Origin: Streptomyces sp. ICC1
Lineage (GTDB): Bacteria > Actinomycetota > Actinomycetes > Streptomycetales > Streptomycetaceae
Assembly: GCF_003287935.1 (NCBI RefSeq)
Contig: NZ_CP030287.1
Location: forward strand, 2,384,267-2,448,266
Reading direction: 5' to 3'
DNA length: 64,000 bases
Shown: piece after piece, positions 38,316 to 47,970 of the stretch
Numbering within the stretch: position 1 is the stretch's first letter
Layout of the letters: every line of letters starts with the position of its first letter
Notes under the pieces: model-generated
What the model was told of the DNA's origin: nothing
Databases searched by the model: none
Seen by the model: only the letters and a program-made list of their open reading frames with translations
Translations under genes and position numbers: made by a program

Positions 38316-39383
38316 ATGAGACTGACCGACATATCGCTGGACTGGCTGCTGCCCGGCAGCCTGCTGATCCTGGGCGTACTTGCGGCAGTGGCGGTACTGG
38401 CCCGGGGCAAGCGCGAAGGCGAGAAGGCCGCGGTGGCCGAGGACAGCTGGGAGCGCAGCGAGGAGCGGCGGCGGCGCAAGGAAGCCGTCTACGGGACCGC
38501 CTCCTACGTCCTGCTGTTCTGCTGCGCGGCGGTCGCCGCCGCACTCTCCTTCCACGGACTGGTCGGCTTCGGCCGGCAGAACCTCAACCTCTCCGGGGGC
38601 TGGGAGTACCTGGTCCCCTTCGGCCTCGACGGCGCCGCCATGTTCTGCTCGGTGCTCGCCGTCCGCGAGGCCAGCCACGGCGACGCGGCCCTCGGATCGC
38701 GCATGCTGGTCTGGCTGTTCGCGGGCGCGGCCGCCTGGTTCAACTGGGTGCACGCCCCGCGCGGCATCGGCCACGACGGAGCTCCGCAGTTCTTCTCGGG
38801 CATGTCGCTCTCGGCGGCCGTGCTCTTCGACCGGGCCCTGAAGCAGACCCGCCGGGCCGCACTGCGCGAACAGGGCCTGATCCCGAGGCCGTTGCCGCAG
38901 ATCCGGATGGTGCGCTGGCTGCGGGCCCCCCGCGAGACCTTCGGCGCCTGGTCGCTGATGCTGCTCGAAGGGGTGCGCACGCTCGACGAGGCCGTGGACG
39001 AGGTGCGCGAGGACAAGAAGGAGAAGGAGCAGGACCGGCACCGCAGGCGGGAGCAACACCGCCTGGACCGCGCGCACATCAAGGCGCTCGGCCGGCAGAA
39101 CCGGGCGTTCGGGCGCATGGCCCGCGCCCGCCAGGTCGACGTACCGGGGCTCGCCCCCGGAGCGGGCTCCGCGCCGGTCGGCGCGGAGCCGGCCATAGCG
39201 GAAACGGGACAGCTGCCCCTGCGCCGCAGGCCCTCCCTGCAGGCCGTGGGCGGGACCGAACCCGCTGACACGGCCGGCGGCCCCCGGACGGTGGACCTCA
39301 CCGCCGAGGACGACACCCAGACCCTTCCCCGGCTCGACTCGCTCGAGCGCAAGCTGAAGGATCTGGAACAGCAGTTCGGCTGA
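38316..39383 (+). CDS. DUF2637-type membrane protein
   Basis: A 355-residue protein with an N-terminal helix (residues 8-27), three or four helices at about 58-160 (YVLLFCCAAVAAALSFHGLVGFGRQ, LVPFGLDGAAMFCSVLAVREA) and a long charged cytoplasmic tail with a coiled-coil-like stretch (EVREDKKEKEQDRHRRREQHRLDRAHIKAL). It resembles SpdB/Tra-like membrane proteins of streptomycete elements, but this chromosomal type is widely conserved. Function unknown. The IscB insertion ends within ~10 bp of its ATG, and only a weak GAAGAAA ribosome site remains. Confidence 0.82.
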   Translation: MRLTDISLDWLLPGSLLILGVLAAVAVLARGKREGEKAAVAEDSWERSEERRRRKEAVYGTASYVLLFCCAAVAAALSFHGLVGFGRQNLNLSGGWEYLVPFGLDGAAMFCSVLAVREASHGDAALGSRMLVWLFAGAAAWFNWVHAPRGIGHDGAPQFFSGMSLSAAVLFDRALKQTRRAALREQGLIPRPLPQIRMVRWLRAPRETFGAWSLMLLEGVRTLDEAVDEVREDKKEKEQDRHRRREQHRLDRAHIKALGRQNRAFGRMARARQVDVPGLAPGAGSAPVGAEPAIAETGQLPLRRRPSLQAVGGTEPADTAGGPRTVDLTAEDDTQTLPRLDSLERKLKDLEQQFG

Positions 39384-39431
39384 CCGGGGTCTGGCCGCGG
39401 CCGGAGTCCGACTGGCCGGAGTTCCGGTGCG

Positions 39432-39463
39432 GGGCCCGTCTGACCTGTCGTCAGACGGGTCCC
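39432..39463. terminator. bidirectional hairpin between convergent genes
   Basis: GGGCCCGTCTGAC (39432-39444), a 5-base loop, and GTCAGACGGGTCCC (39450-39463) pair almost perfectly. It lies between the DUF2637 gene and the convergent HATPase gene and covers the latter's stop codon. Confidence 0.7.
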
Positions 39464-39942
39464 GCGTCGCTCGCCCCGTCCAGCTCGAACCACACCACCT
39501 TGCCGCCGCCCCGTGCCAGCGCGTCCACGCCCCAGGCATCGGCGAGCGCCTGGACCAGCGCCAGCCCCCTGCCGTGCGTACCGTCGTCGGCGGACGGTAC
39601 GTGCGGCCGGGGCCGGCGGGCCGCGTAGTCCCGGACCTCCACCCGCAGGCGGTCCTTCGCGATCGTCGCGGAGATCTCGGCGCCCTGATCGGTATGGACG
39701 AGGGCGTTGGTGACGAGCTCGGTGATCAGCAGCTCGGCCACGTCGGCCGCTTCCGCCCTGCACCGGTGCCGCATCAACTCCCTTAATGCCCAGCGGACTT
39801 CGCCCACCGCCTTGAGATCGGCCCGCCGCACGCTCCGGGTGATCCCCAGCGCGCCCGCGGTTCCCCCGTCCTCGACGGACGGTTCACGCGGTACCGGCCG
39901 CCCTCTCCTCCACAGTTTTCCGCTCTTCGCCCCCACCCGCAC
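39451..39942 (-). CDS. HATPase_c ATP-binding regulator (anti-sigma/RsbW-like)
   Basis: A 163-residue protein. The GHKL fold is visible: N box ELLITELVTNALVHT (residues 70-84), G1-type VRDYAARRP, and G2 THGRGLALVQALADAWG. It resembles the short ATPase regulators of streptomycetes that bind sigma-factor antagonists. GGGAGGT lies 8 bases before GTG 39942. Its partner is unknown. Confidence 0.85.
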   Translation of the reverse strand: MRVGAKSGKLWRRGRPVPREPSVEDGGTAGALGITRSVRRADLKAVGEVRWALRELMRHRCRAEAADVAELLITELVTNALVHTDQGAEISATIAKDRLRVEVRDYAARRPRPHVPSADDGTHGRGLALVQALADAWGVDALARGGGKVVWFELDGASDAGPV

Positions 39943-40040
39943 GGCGATGTACCTCCCGAATGCCCTCGGCCGAAACGGCCCGCCTGTCGAACAGGCCTAC
40001 GGGATGCATGCCCCCCGGGGGAATCCGCACGCATCCGGGC

Positions 40041-41783
40041 TCACGGGCGCGGCACGTTGCGCAGGTTGGATCGCGCCATCTGGATCATCCGGCCGACCCC
40101 TCCGTCGAGCACGATCTTGCTGGCGGACAGTGCGAATCCGGTCACCATTTCGGTGCTGATCCTCGGTGGAATCGACAGGGCGTTGGGGTCGGTCACCACG
40201 TCCACCAGGGCGGGCCCCTTGTGTGTGAAGGCGTCCTTCAAAGCGGCTGTGAGCTGCTTGGGCTTCTCCACCCGGACCCCGAACGCGCCCGCCGCGCGGG
40301 CGATCGCCGCGAAGTCGGGGTTCTTGTTCGTCGTTCCGTACGAAGGCAGGCCGGAAACCAGCATCTCCAACTCGACCATTCCGAGGGATGAGTTGTTGAA
40401 GAGGACCACTTTGACGGGGAGGTCGTACTGCACCAGGGTGAGGAAATCTCCCATCAGCATGGAGAAACCGCCGTCGCCCGACATCGACACCACTTGACGA
40501 CCGCGATCGGTGAACTGTGCCCCGATGGCCTGCGGGAGGGCGTTGGCCATGGAGCCGTGGCTGAAGGAGCCGATGATGCGCCGCTTGCCGTTCGGGGAAA
40601 GATAGCGCGCCGCCCACACGTTGCACATGCCCGTGTCGACGGTGAAGACGGCGTCCTCGTCGGCCAGTTCGTCGAGCACGGCGGCCACGTACTCGGGATG
40701 GATGGGCGTGTGCTTCTCCACCTTGCGCGTGTACGCCTTCACCACCCCCTCCAGCGCGTCCGTGTGCTTCTTCAGCATCCGGTCCAGGAACCGGCGGTCC
40801 GTCTTGGCCTTCACCCGGGTGTTCAGCGCGCGCAGGGTCTCCCGTACGTCGCCCCAGACCGCGAGGTCCAGCTTCGAACGCCGCCCGAGGTGCTCGGGGC
40901 GGATGTCCACCTGCACGATCTTCACGTCGTCGGGGAGGAAGGCGTTGTACGGGAAGTCCGTGCCGAGCAGGATCAGCAGGTCGCACTCGTGGGTGGCCTC
41001 GTAGGCCGCGCCGTAGCCGAGCAGCCCGCTCATGCCGACGTCGTACGGATTGTCGTACTGGATCCATTCCTTGCCGCGCAGGGCGTGCCCGACGGGGGCC
41101 TTGACCCGGCCCGCGAACTCCATCACCTCGGCGTGCGCCCCGGCGGTGCCGCTCCCGCAGAACAGTGTGACCTTGTCGGCCTCGTCGATCAGCCGGACCA
41201 GCTTCTCGATCTCCCCGTCACCGGGCCGCACGGTCGGGCGCGCGGTCACGAGCGCGTGCTCCACGGTCTTCTCGGGCGCGGGCAGCGAGGCGATGTCCCC
41301 GGGCAGGGACACCACGCTGACCCCGCCGCGGCCGATGGCGTGCTGGACGGCGCTCTGCAGCACCCGCGGCATCTGCCGCGGGTTGGAGATCAGCTCGCTG
41401 TAGTGGCTGCATTCGGTGAACAGCCGGTCGGGGTGGGTCTCCTGGAAGTAGCCGAGGCCGATCTCGCTGGAGGGGATGTGCGAGGCCAGGGCGAGGACCG
41501 GGGCCATCGAGCGGTGGGCGTCGTAGAGGCCGTTGATGAGGTGGAGGTTGCCGGGGCCGCAGGAGCCCGCGCAGGCGGCGAGGCCGCCGGTGATCTGGGC
41601 CTCGGCGCCGGCCGCGAAGGCGGCGGTCTCCTCGTGGCGGACCTGGATCCACTCGATGCCGCCCGTTCGGCGGATCGCGTCCACGACGGGGTTGAGGCTG
41701 TCGCCGACGACTCCGTACATCCGCCGCACGCCCGCGCGTACGAGGATGTCGACGAACTGATCCGCCACGTTCTGCTTGGCCAT
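40041..41783 (-). CDS. poxB: thiamine-dependent pyruvate dehydrogenase/oxidase (PoxB type)
   Basis: A 580-residue ThDP enzyme in three domains: an N-terminal pyrimidine-binding domain with Glu in RHEETAAFAAGAEAQ (~residue 50), a central FAD/Rossmann domain (~190-330) and a C-terminal ThDP domain with GDGGFSMLMGDFLTL...VLFNNSSLG (GDG...NN motif). This matches PoxB-like quinone-dependent pyruvate dehydrogenases, which give acetate and CO2 at the membrane. The usual C-terminal membrane-binding peptide is not obvious. ATG 41783 is used. Confidence 0.87.
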   Translation of the reverse strand: MAKQNVADQFVDILVRAGVRRMYGVVGDSLNPVVDAIRRTGGIEWIQVRHEETAAFAAGAEAQITGGLAACAGSCGPGNLHLINGLYDAHRSMAPVLALASHIPSSEIGLGYFQETHPDRLFTECSHYSELISNPRQMPRVLQSAVQHAIGRGGVSVVSLPGDIASLPAPEKTVEHALVTARPTVRPGDGEIEKLVRLIDEADKVTLFCGSGTAGAHAEVMEFAGRVKAPVGHALRGKEWIQYDNPYDVGMSGLLGYGAAYEATHECDLLILLGTDFPYNAFLPDDVKIVQVDIRPEHLGRRSKLDLAVWGDVRETLRALNTRVKAKTDRRFLDRMLKKHTDALEGVVKAYTRKVEKHTPIHPEYVAAVLDELADEDAVFTVDTGMCNVWAARYLSPNGKRRIIGSFSHGSMANALPQAIGAQFTDRGRQVVSMSGDGGFSMLMGDFLTLVQYDLPVKVVLFNNSSLGMVELEMLVSGLPSYGTTNKNPDFAAIARAAGAFGVRVEKPKQLTAALKDAFTHKGPALVDVVTDPNALSIPPRISTEMVTGFALSASKIVLDGGVGRMIQMARSNLRNVPRP

Positions 41784-41849
41784 GGAGGGGGCGCCCTTTC
41801 CCGTTCGGCTCTGCCGCGTGCGCCTTCCATCCACGCACGAACCGCGGGG

Positions 41850-43871
41850 TTACGCCTCCCAGACCGCGGCGGCCGTCCGGTCGTCGGCGTATCCCTTGAG
41901 GCGGAGCTGGGTGTCCGCGAGGAAGGCCGCGAGGCCCGGCGCGGTGGTGTCCGACCAGCGGCCGGCGAGCTCCGCCGGCAGCGGCTCCTCCTCCCGCATC
42001 GGGTCCGCGAAGCCCCCGGAGCACATGAGCAGGGTGTCTCCGGGCCGGGCCACGGAGGCGCGGAAGCGGAACCCGGCCTCCGCGGGCGCGGAGTCCTCCA
42101 GGTCCTGCCACTCCCGCGCGCGCAGCCGGAACAGCCCGCCGGAGCCGGCGCCGAAGCAGACCCGGGTCCGGCACTCCGGATCGACCGGGAGCAGCAGGGC
42201 GCGCAGCCCGGCCGTGTAGCCGTCCTCCTCGAGCCCCAGCTCGGCGGCGCGGGCGCGCAGCCGGCCGTAGCCGCGGTCGGTGAGCCGCTGGAGCCCTGAG
42301 CGCAGGGCCTCGCGGCGGCCGGTGCGGATGTCGTCGGCCAGCCGCTCCTGGCTCCGCCCGACGGCGCGTGCGACGGACCGGCACAGCTCGGCGGAGGCGT
42401 CGGCGGCCCCGGGCGCGGAGCGGTCCCCGCCGGCGAGCACGACGAGGACCAGGGCGTCGGGGCCGCCGCCGAAGCGGGCGGTGAGCAGGAAGTCCCGCCG
42501 GGCCTCGCCGCGGAACCGGGCGGAGTCCCCTCGTACGGAGGCGGCGCGCAGGGTGTAGGCGCCGTACTGGGCCCCCTCCAGGACGGTGTCGGGGGTCAGT
42601 GCGTCCAGCCCGGCCGGATCGGCGGCGGGCAGCGCGACGGGCTCGGCGGCGTAGGTGGGCGGCCGGTCCCCGAGGTGCGTGACCACTGGCCGTGGGGGAA
42701 CGGGGCTCGCGGTCGGGACCGTACCGCCGGTCGCGGACCCGGACCCGGTCCGGGGCTCGTCGCCCCGTCCGGCCTCGGCCCCGGACAGCGGTCCGGACCC
42801 GTCCCGGGGGCCGCCGGCCCCGGACCCCTGGCCGGGATCGGGCTCCGGCTCGGGGTCGGCCCCGCCGCCGAAGCCCGCACCGGATCCGGGACCGGGCCCC
42901 GGGGAGGCTCCGAGACCGCTGCCGAGAGTGTGGCCGGGACCGGCCCCCGGAACGGAGCCGTGGCCGGAGCCCGGGGCGGAACCGTGCCCGGAGCCCAGGG
43001 CCGAGCCGTGGCCCGAGCCCGGGGCGGAACCGTGGCCGAAGCCTGGAGCGGAACCCGGGGCGGAACCGTGGCCGGAACCCGGAGCGGAACCCGGGGCGGA
43101 ACCGTGGCCGGAGCCCGGGATGGAGCCGTGGCCCAAGCCCGGAGCGGAACCCGGAGCGGAACCGAGGCCGGAACTCGGAGTGGAGCCGGGATCGGAGCCG
43201 TGGCCGAAGCCTGGAGCGGAACCCGGGGCGGAACCGTGGCCGGAACTCGGAGTGGAGCCGGGATCGGAGCCGTGGCCGGAACCCGCACCGGAGCCCGGGC
43301 CGTCGGTGTGGCCGGAACCGGATCCGGGAGCGGAATCGGGCCCGGGGCCCCAGCCGGACGCGGACCCGGGGTGGAAGCCGAGGGCGAAGCCGGGCGCGGC
43401 GGCGGGCCCCGGACCGGTGTCGGGGTCCTGCTCCGCCCCGGCCGGACCCCGCTCCGGGGTCTCGGCTGCCGCGGGCTCTTCGCCCCGTACGCCCCAGCCC
43501 CGGGCCGCGGGTCCGTCCGGCTCCTCGTCGGGCAGCGCGGGCGGAACGGCGACGTCGCCCAGCGCGTACCAGGTCTGCCCGCCCTCCCGGGGATCCCGCG
43601 GCGGCGGCAGCACCGAGTCGGTGTACGCATCCTCCGGCTCCGGCTCGACGCCCGGCACCGGCTCCGGCTCAGCGCCCGGCTCCGGCACCGGTTCCGCCGA
43701 CCGCTCCGGGTCCCGCCGGGGCCCCGGCACCGCCGGCGGGGCCACCAGGACCGCCGCCGAGCGGAAGCGGTGGTCCAGCGTGTCCCGGGGATCGGGGTCC
43801 GGCCCCGCGTCGGGGTCCTCGTAGTAGAGCTTCTGCCACCAGTCGTCCGCGCCCGCGCCCGGCTGACTCAT
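41850..43871 (-). CDS. PP2C-like protein with long Gly/Ser/Pro repeat linker
   Basis: A 673-residue protein. Residues 1-165 are Pro/Glu-rich, 170-335 a [12 protein letters not shown] low-complexity repeat and about 435-673 a PP2C-fold domain ([35 protein letters not shown]... [13 protein letters not shown]). The usual metal-binding DG pair is not conserved (VLAGGDRSA), though the final ADD remains, so it may be inactive or altered. The long linker suggests a tethered or surface-associated role. GC-rich codon usage continues through the repeat. Confidence 0.8.
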   Translation of the reverse strand: MSQPGAGADDWWQKLYYEDPDAGPDPDPRDTLDHRFRSAAVLVAPPAVPGPRRDPERSAEPVPEPGAEPEPVPGVEPEPEDAYTDSVLPPPRDPREGGQTWYALGDVAVPPALPDEEPDGPAARGWGVRGEEPAAAETPERGPAGAEQDPDTGPGPAAAPGFALGFHPGSASGWGPGPDSAPGSGSGHTDGPGSGAGSGHGSDPGSTPSSGHGSAPGSAPGFGHGSDPGSTPSSGLGSAPGSAPGLGHGSIPGSGHGSAPGSAPGSGHGSAPGSAPGFGHGSAPGSGHGSALGSGHGSAPGSGHGSVPGAGPGHTLGSGLGASPGPGPGSGAGFGGGADPEPEPDPGQGSGAGGPRDGSGPLSGAEAGRGDEPRTGSGSATGGTVPTASPVPPRPVVTHLGDRPPTYAAEPVALPAADPAGLDALTPDTVLEGAQYGAYTLRAASVRGDSARFRGEARRDFLLTARFGGGPDALVLVVLAGGDRSAPGAADASAELCRSVARAVGRSQERLADDIRTGRREALRSGLQRLTDRGYGRLRARAAELGLEEDGYTAGLRALLLPVDPECRTRVCFGAGSGGLFRLRAREWQDLEDSAPAEAGFRFRASVARPGDTLLMCSGGFADPMREEEPLPAELAGRWSDTTAPGLAAFLADTQLRLKGYADDRTAAAVWEA
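42867..43364. repeat. Gly-Ser-His-Pro low-complexity tandem repeat
   Basis: Codes on the minus strand for residues ~170-335, built of 8- to 16-residue units like [18 protein letters not shown] with DP, TPSS or LG variants. Related units differ by a few changes, consistent with repeated unequal exchange. Confidence 0.85.
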
Positions 43872-43923
43872 GGCCCTCATTGTCGGGCTCCGGGGCTGCC
43901 GGAATACGGCGAACGCACGAAAA

Positions 43924-43959
43924 GGGGGGCCCATCGGACCGCCGTCCGATGGACCCCCC
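43924..43959. terminator. bidirectional hairpin between PP2C and S8 genes
   Basis: GGGGGGCCCATCGGA (43924-43938), loop CCGCCG, TCCGATGGACCCCCC (43945-43959), with one mismatch near the base. It lies 18 bp after the S8 protease stop (both genes read on the minus strand, so it ends the protease transcript). Confidence 0.8.
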
Positions 43960-43977
43960 TCGTATTCGTCGTACGAC

Positions 43978-46900
43978 TTAGCGAATGTCGTACGCCCGCG
44001 CGACCGTCTGGGTGACGGTGGCGCCGTTCGTGTCGGTCAGCTCGACCTTGAGCATGACCTGCTGGCCCGCGGCCCCGGCGTGGTCCACGGTCGCGGACCA
44101 CTGCCCGCCGCTCGCGCCGACCTTCGCCTCGGTCCAGTTCTCGCCGTCGTACGAGTACGAGAGCTTGGCCGACTTGAGCGCGCCCGGCGCGTAGCCCGCG
44201 TGTCCGCTGACCCCGAGGGTGATCTTCTGGCCGTTGGCCGCGGCCAGCGTCTTCAGACCGTCCAGCGGGGCGGAGATCCGCGGGAAGAGGAGCGGCAGCG
44301 CCTGCGAGTACTGCGTCGCGTCCAGCTTCGAGCGGAAGGTCCAGGTGGTCTGGATCCCGGAGGAGCGCTGCCAGGTGCGGGCCGGCTGGCCGAACTTCTC
44401 CAGGTACTGGGTCAGTTCGTACGTGGCCTCCCCGGCCGGGACCTCGAAGGCCCCGAACGGGTAGCCGCTGTCGCCCAGCGACTCGCCGTCGCGCTTGAGC
44501 GAGACGTTGCCGAGGTCGCCGAAGCCGCCCTGCTGCGCGTAGTGCCCGGTGTCGCCCCACATGGCCGAGGCGAAACCGATCCAGTTGCCCTGCCGCTCGC
44601 CGGCCAGCTGCTCCTTGCCCGCGGTGTCGCGCGGCGCGACCGGGCCGATGACCCCGTCGTACCAGCTCTCGGTGCGCCGGGAGCCCGCCTTGTAGGTGCG
44701 GTGCTGGTCCGTCATGAACTCGCCCCACGGGAAGCTGCTGGAGACCAGGTGGTCCCAGGCGGTGTCCCCGGCGGAGTAGAGCTCGGTGCGCTTGCCCGGC
44801 ACCGCGACGGTGTCGAGGCTGCCGAAGTACACGGCCGTGCCGAGCGGCCGGTAGGCCCCGGTGACGTCGACGAAGTCGGCCGCGACGCCCATCGACTGGT
44901 AGGCCGACTCGACGGTCCCGAGCTCGCGGTCGCGCACCCGGTACGTGCGGTCGCCGTGGACCTGCCCCTTCTCGATCTGGGCGAGGTTGTAGACGTACGG
45001 GCTCTTCGCGCTGCCCTTCCAGCTCAGCGTCACCTTGCCCTGCGGGGCCTTGGCGAGCTTGGCCAGCAGGGCCTTGCCCTCGCCCGACTCGACCGACAGC
45101 ACCGGGAGGGAGCCGCCCGCGTAACCGGTGAAGGCCTGCCAGCGGCCGGGGGCTTCGCGGTGGGCGAGGACGGCCTTGGCGCCGGCCGCCTTCGCGTTCG
45201 CCGCGATCTCGTACAGCGCGCCGTCCTCGGTCTTCACCAGGACGATCGCGCCCTTGGCGGCGACGGCCGCGAGCTCTTCGGCGCTGCCGGAGCCCGCGTT
45301 GACGAGCGGCGCGCTGCCGGTGCCGTCGAGGTTGTCGCTGCCGGTGGAGGCGGTGAGCGGGTGCAGCACGGGGCCGCCGTTCGCCTTCAGCTCGGAGAGC
45401 AGCGGCGCGGCCGCCCGCCAGTAGCTGCCGAACTCGTACGTGCCGTCCGTGGCCTTGCCCTCGACGGAGGCGTAGTAGCCGCGGATGGTGCGGCCGCCCA
45501 TGGCGGTGCCCGCGTGCAGCCAGGCCTCGTCCCAGGAGCGGGCGAAGGCGAGGGTGGTGGCGCGCGCCTCGGTGGGCCGGTCGGTCTCGATCTTCAGCCT
45601 GGCCGCCTTGCGGGCGTCCAGCACGATCACCGTGTCCTTCTTGATCTCCGTCTGCGGACGGCCCAGGTAGGTGAGCGAGTCGATCATCCGGTCGCCCTCG
45701 CCCGCGTCGGGGGTGCCGACGAAGGCGGAGAGGAAGTACGCGCCCGGGCGGACCCGGTAGACCTGGTCGACGGCGCCTTCGTTGAAGCGGCGCTCACCGC
45801 TGGCGTCGTCGGTGCCGATCACGTCCAGGGAGGACGGTCCGGACGCCGGCTTGCCGTCGCGGTCGATGAGCTTGACGCGCAGGGTGACCGTCTCGGGCTC
45901 CACGTAGAGCGAGAAGGGGGTCGAGACGTGCACTCCGTTCGCCGTGGCGACGACGCGGCCGGCGACGTCCCCGTACTGGGAGCGCTCCAGCTTCGCGGCG
46001 GGGTCCAGGGCGAGCGGCACCTTGACGGTGGCGCCGGCCGGGACGGTCACGGTGCGCTTGTCGAGGCGGGCGATCTGGCCGCGGACGGCCGAGCCGTCGT
46101 TGCCGGTGACCTTCTCGACGGAGAGGCTCAGTGTGACGGGCTTGGTGCCCAGGTTGGTGTACGGGACCTCGACGCCGGTGCGGTCGCTGCGGTCCTGCGG
46201 CCAGTTGAAGGCGCCGCCCTGGAGCGAGGGGGCGCCGACGACGGTGGTGTCGATGGCCGCCTTGACGTCGAGCCGGCCGCCGCCGGTCTCCCGTACGTCG
46301 CCCGGGATCGCGGTGTTGGCGGAGCCGACCAGCGCGGCCTTGATCTGCTGCGGGGTCCAGTCGGGGTGGCGCTGCTTGACGATGGCGGCGGCGCCCGCGA
46401 CGTGCGGGGTGGCCATCGAGGTGCCGGACATGGACTGGTACGCGTACACCCCGCGGCCGCCCATGGCGGCGGCCGAGATCCCGACGCCGGGGGCGGCGAT
46501 CTCCGGCTTGAGGGTGTGCTGCAGGCCTGCCGGGCCGCGGCTGGAGAAGGAGGCGGTCGTGTCGTCGCGGTCCACGGCGCCGACGGTCAGCACGCTGGGC
46601 GCGCAACCGGGCGAGGAGACGGTGTTGTTGCCGGGGCCGGAGTTGCCGGCGGCGACGACGAAGAGGGTGCCGCTGCTCTTGGCGAGCGCCTCGGTGGCCG
46701 CGGCCATCGGGTCGTCGCAGGAGAGCTGGGAGGGGTCGCCGAGGCTCATGGAGACCACGTCGGCCTTGCTGTCGACGGCCCACTGCATGCCCGCGATGAT
46801 CCACGAGTCCAGGCCGTAGCCGGAGTCGTTGAGGACCTTGCCGCTGAGCAGCTGGGCGCCGGGGGCGACGCCCTTCTTCGCGCCGGCGCTCTCGGCGCCG

Positions 46901-47769
46901 GAGCCGCCGACGGTGGAGATGGTGTGGGTGCCGTGACCCTGGCGGTCCTCGGCGGTGTCGGAGTCGGTGAAGTTCTTCGCTTCGGCGACCCGGCCCTTGA
47001 GGTCGGGGTGTGCCAGGTCGGTGCCGGTGTCGAGGACGGCGACCTTGGTGCCCGTGCCGTCGAAGCCGGCGGCCCAGGCGGCGGTGGCGTTCACCTGCTT
47101 GGTGGAGCGCTCCAGGTTCGCCTGGACCTTGCCGTCCAGCCACAGCTTCTTCAGCGGGGCGGCGCCGGCGACGCGCGCGTGGGCGTTCGCGCCGCCGCCC
47201 GTGACGTCGGCCCAGAAGTCGGCCGCCTTCTCCTTGTCGGCGGCGAGCGCGACGCCGCCGATGGAGTCGAGGACGAGCGAGCGCTCCGCGCCGCGCGGCA
47301 CGGGCGGGGCGCTGCGGGCCAGGCTCGCGGAGGTGTCGTAGACCGCGATGAGCGGGAGCTTCTTGGCGTGCGCGTCGTCGTAGCCCTGCCGGATCAGGCC
47401 GGTGACGTTGAAGAGTTCCTCGTCGACCTTGCCCGCGGCGAGCGCGGCGACCGCGCCCTCGGGGTAGACGTAGAGGTCCTTGCCCGACTGGCGGGTCTGC
47501 ACGATGGGCTGTGAGCCGTCGGTGCGCGGCATCGCGGTGGCGGCGCTGCGCCCCGCCGCATCGGTGGAGACCAGGACGCGGTCACCGGTGACCAGGGTCA
47601 CGGTGACGGGCGCGGTCGGCTGCTGTGCGGCCGCCCCGCTGCCGGTGAGGGGCCTCTTCGCCGTCCCTGACGCTCCGTCGCTCGGCTGTGCCGTGGAGGG
47701 TCCCACGGCGGTGACGGCCAGGACGGCCGCGATGGCCGCTCCCAGTGCCGTACGCGATATCGGACGCAT
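43978..47769 (-). CDS. large secreted subtilisin-type (S8) serine protease
   Basis: A 1263-residue secreted protease. Signal peptide: residues 1-27 (MRPISRTALGAAIAAVLAVTAVG...). A ~200-residue propeptide precedes the catalytic S8 domain with Asp247 (VLDTGTDLAHPD), His279 (GHGTHT), oxyanion Asn376 (AAGNSGPG) and Ser451 (GTSMATP). A ~750-residue C-terminal part is a beta-sandwich type extension (FN3/PA-like segments). GGGGAGAGCG precedes ATG 47769. An HTH regulator is divergent. No cell-wall anchor was noticed. Confidence 0.92.
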   Translation of the reverse strand: MRPISRTALGAAIAAVLAVTAVGPSTAQPSDGASGTAKRPLTGSGAAAQQPTAPVTVTLVTGDRVLVSTDAAGRSAATAMPRTDGSQPIVQTRQSGKDLYVYPEGAVAALAAGKVDEELFNVTGLIRQGYDDAHAKKLPLIAVYDTSASLARSAPPVPRGAERSLVLDSIGGVALAADKEKAADFWADVTGGGANAHARVAGAAPLKKLWLDGKVQANLERSTKQVNATAAWAAGFDGTGTKVAVLDTGTDLAHPDLKGRVAEAKNFTDSDTAEDRQGHGTHTISTVGGSGAESAGAKKGVAPGAQLLSGKVLNDSGYGLDSWIIAGMQWAVDSKADVVSMSLGDPSQLSCDDPMAAATEALAKSSGTLFVVAAGNSGPGNNTVSSPGCAPSVLTVGAVDRDDTTASFSSRGPAGLQHTLKPEIAAPGVGISAAAMGGRGVYAYQSMSGTSMATPHVAGAAAIVKQRHPDWTPQQIKAALVGSANTAIPGDVRETGGGRLDVKAAIDTTVVGAPSLQGGAFNWPQDRSDRTGVEVPYTNLGTKPVTLSLSVEKVTGNDGSAVRGQIARLDKRTVTVPAGATVKVPLALDPAAKLERSQYGDVAGRVVATANGVHVSTPFSLYVEPETVTLRVKLIDRDGKPASGPSSLDVIGTDDASGERRFNEGAVDQVYRVRPGAYFLSAFVGTPDAGEGDRMIDSLTYLGRPQTEIKKDTVIVLDARKAARLKIETDRPTEARATTLAFARSWDEAWLHAGTAMGGRTIRGYYASVEGKATDGTYEFGSYWRAAAPLLSELKANGGPVLHPLTASTGSDNLDGTGSAPLVNAGSGSAEELAAVAAKGAIVLVKTEDGALYEIAANAKAAGAKAVLAHREAPGRWQAFTGYAGGSLPVLSVESGEGKALLAKLAKAPQGKVTLSWKGSAKSPYVYNLAQIEKGQVHGDRTYRVRDRELGTVESAYQSMGVAADFVDVTGAYRPLGTAVYFGSLDTVAVPGKRTELYSAGDTAWDHLVSSSFPWGEFMTDQHRTYKAGSRRTESWYDGVIGPVAPRDTAGKEQLAGERQGNWIGFASAMWGDTGHYAQQGGFGDLGNVSLKRDGESLGDSGYPFGAFEVPAGEATYELTQYLEKFGQPARTWQRSSGIQTTWTFRSKLDATQYSQALPLLFPRISAPLDGLKTLAAANGQKITLGVSGHAGYAPGALKSAKLSYSYDGENWTEAKVGASGGQWSATVDHAGAAGQQVMLKVELTDTNGATVTQTVARAYDIR

Positions 47770-47970
47770 CGCTCTCCCCAGGTGAATTCCGGCCAACTAC
47801 TGCATTGCACGGCGAAACTGCCGCGTAAATGGCTTCTGGCCAGCGGATGTTGGTGCTGCGGTGGCGTCACCTTGGCAGAGAGGCGGGGGGTGCGGCGATG
47901 ATGTCCGCGGCGGGTTTGCGCCGTGGCCGCTTCCCGCCAGGAACGGTGTGGAGAGAGTTGGGTGGACGGG

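Noticed and set aside
43870..47514. 1214-codon open frame antisense to the S8 protease
   Set aside because: High-GC DNA keeps antisense frames open; the product has no sense (Val/Gly/Arg-rich) and the protease frame has clear catalytic motifs.
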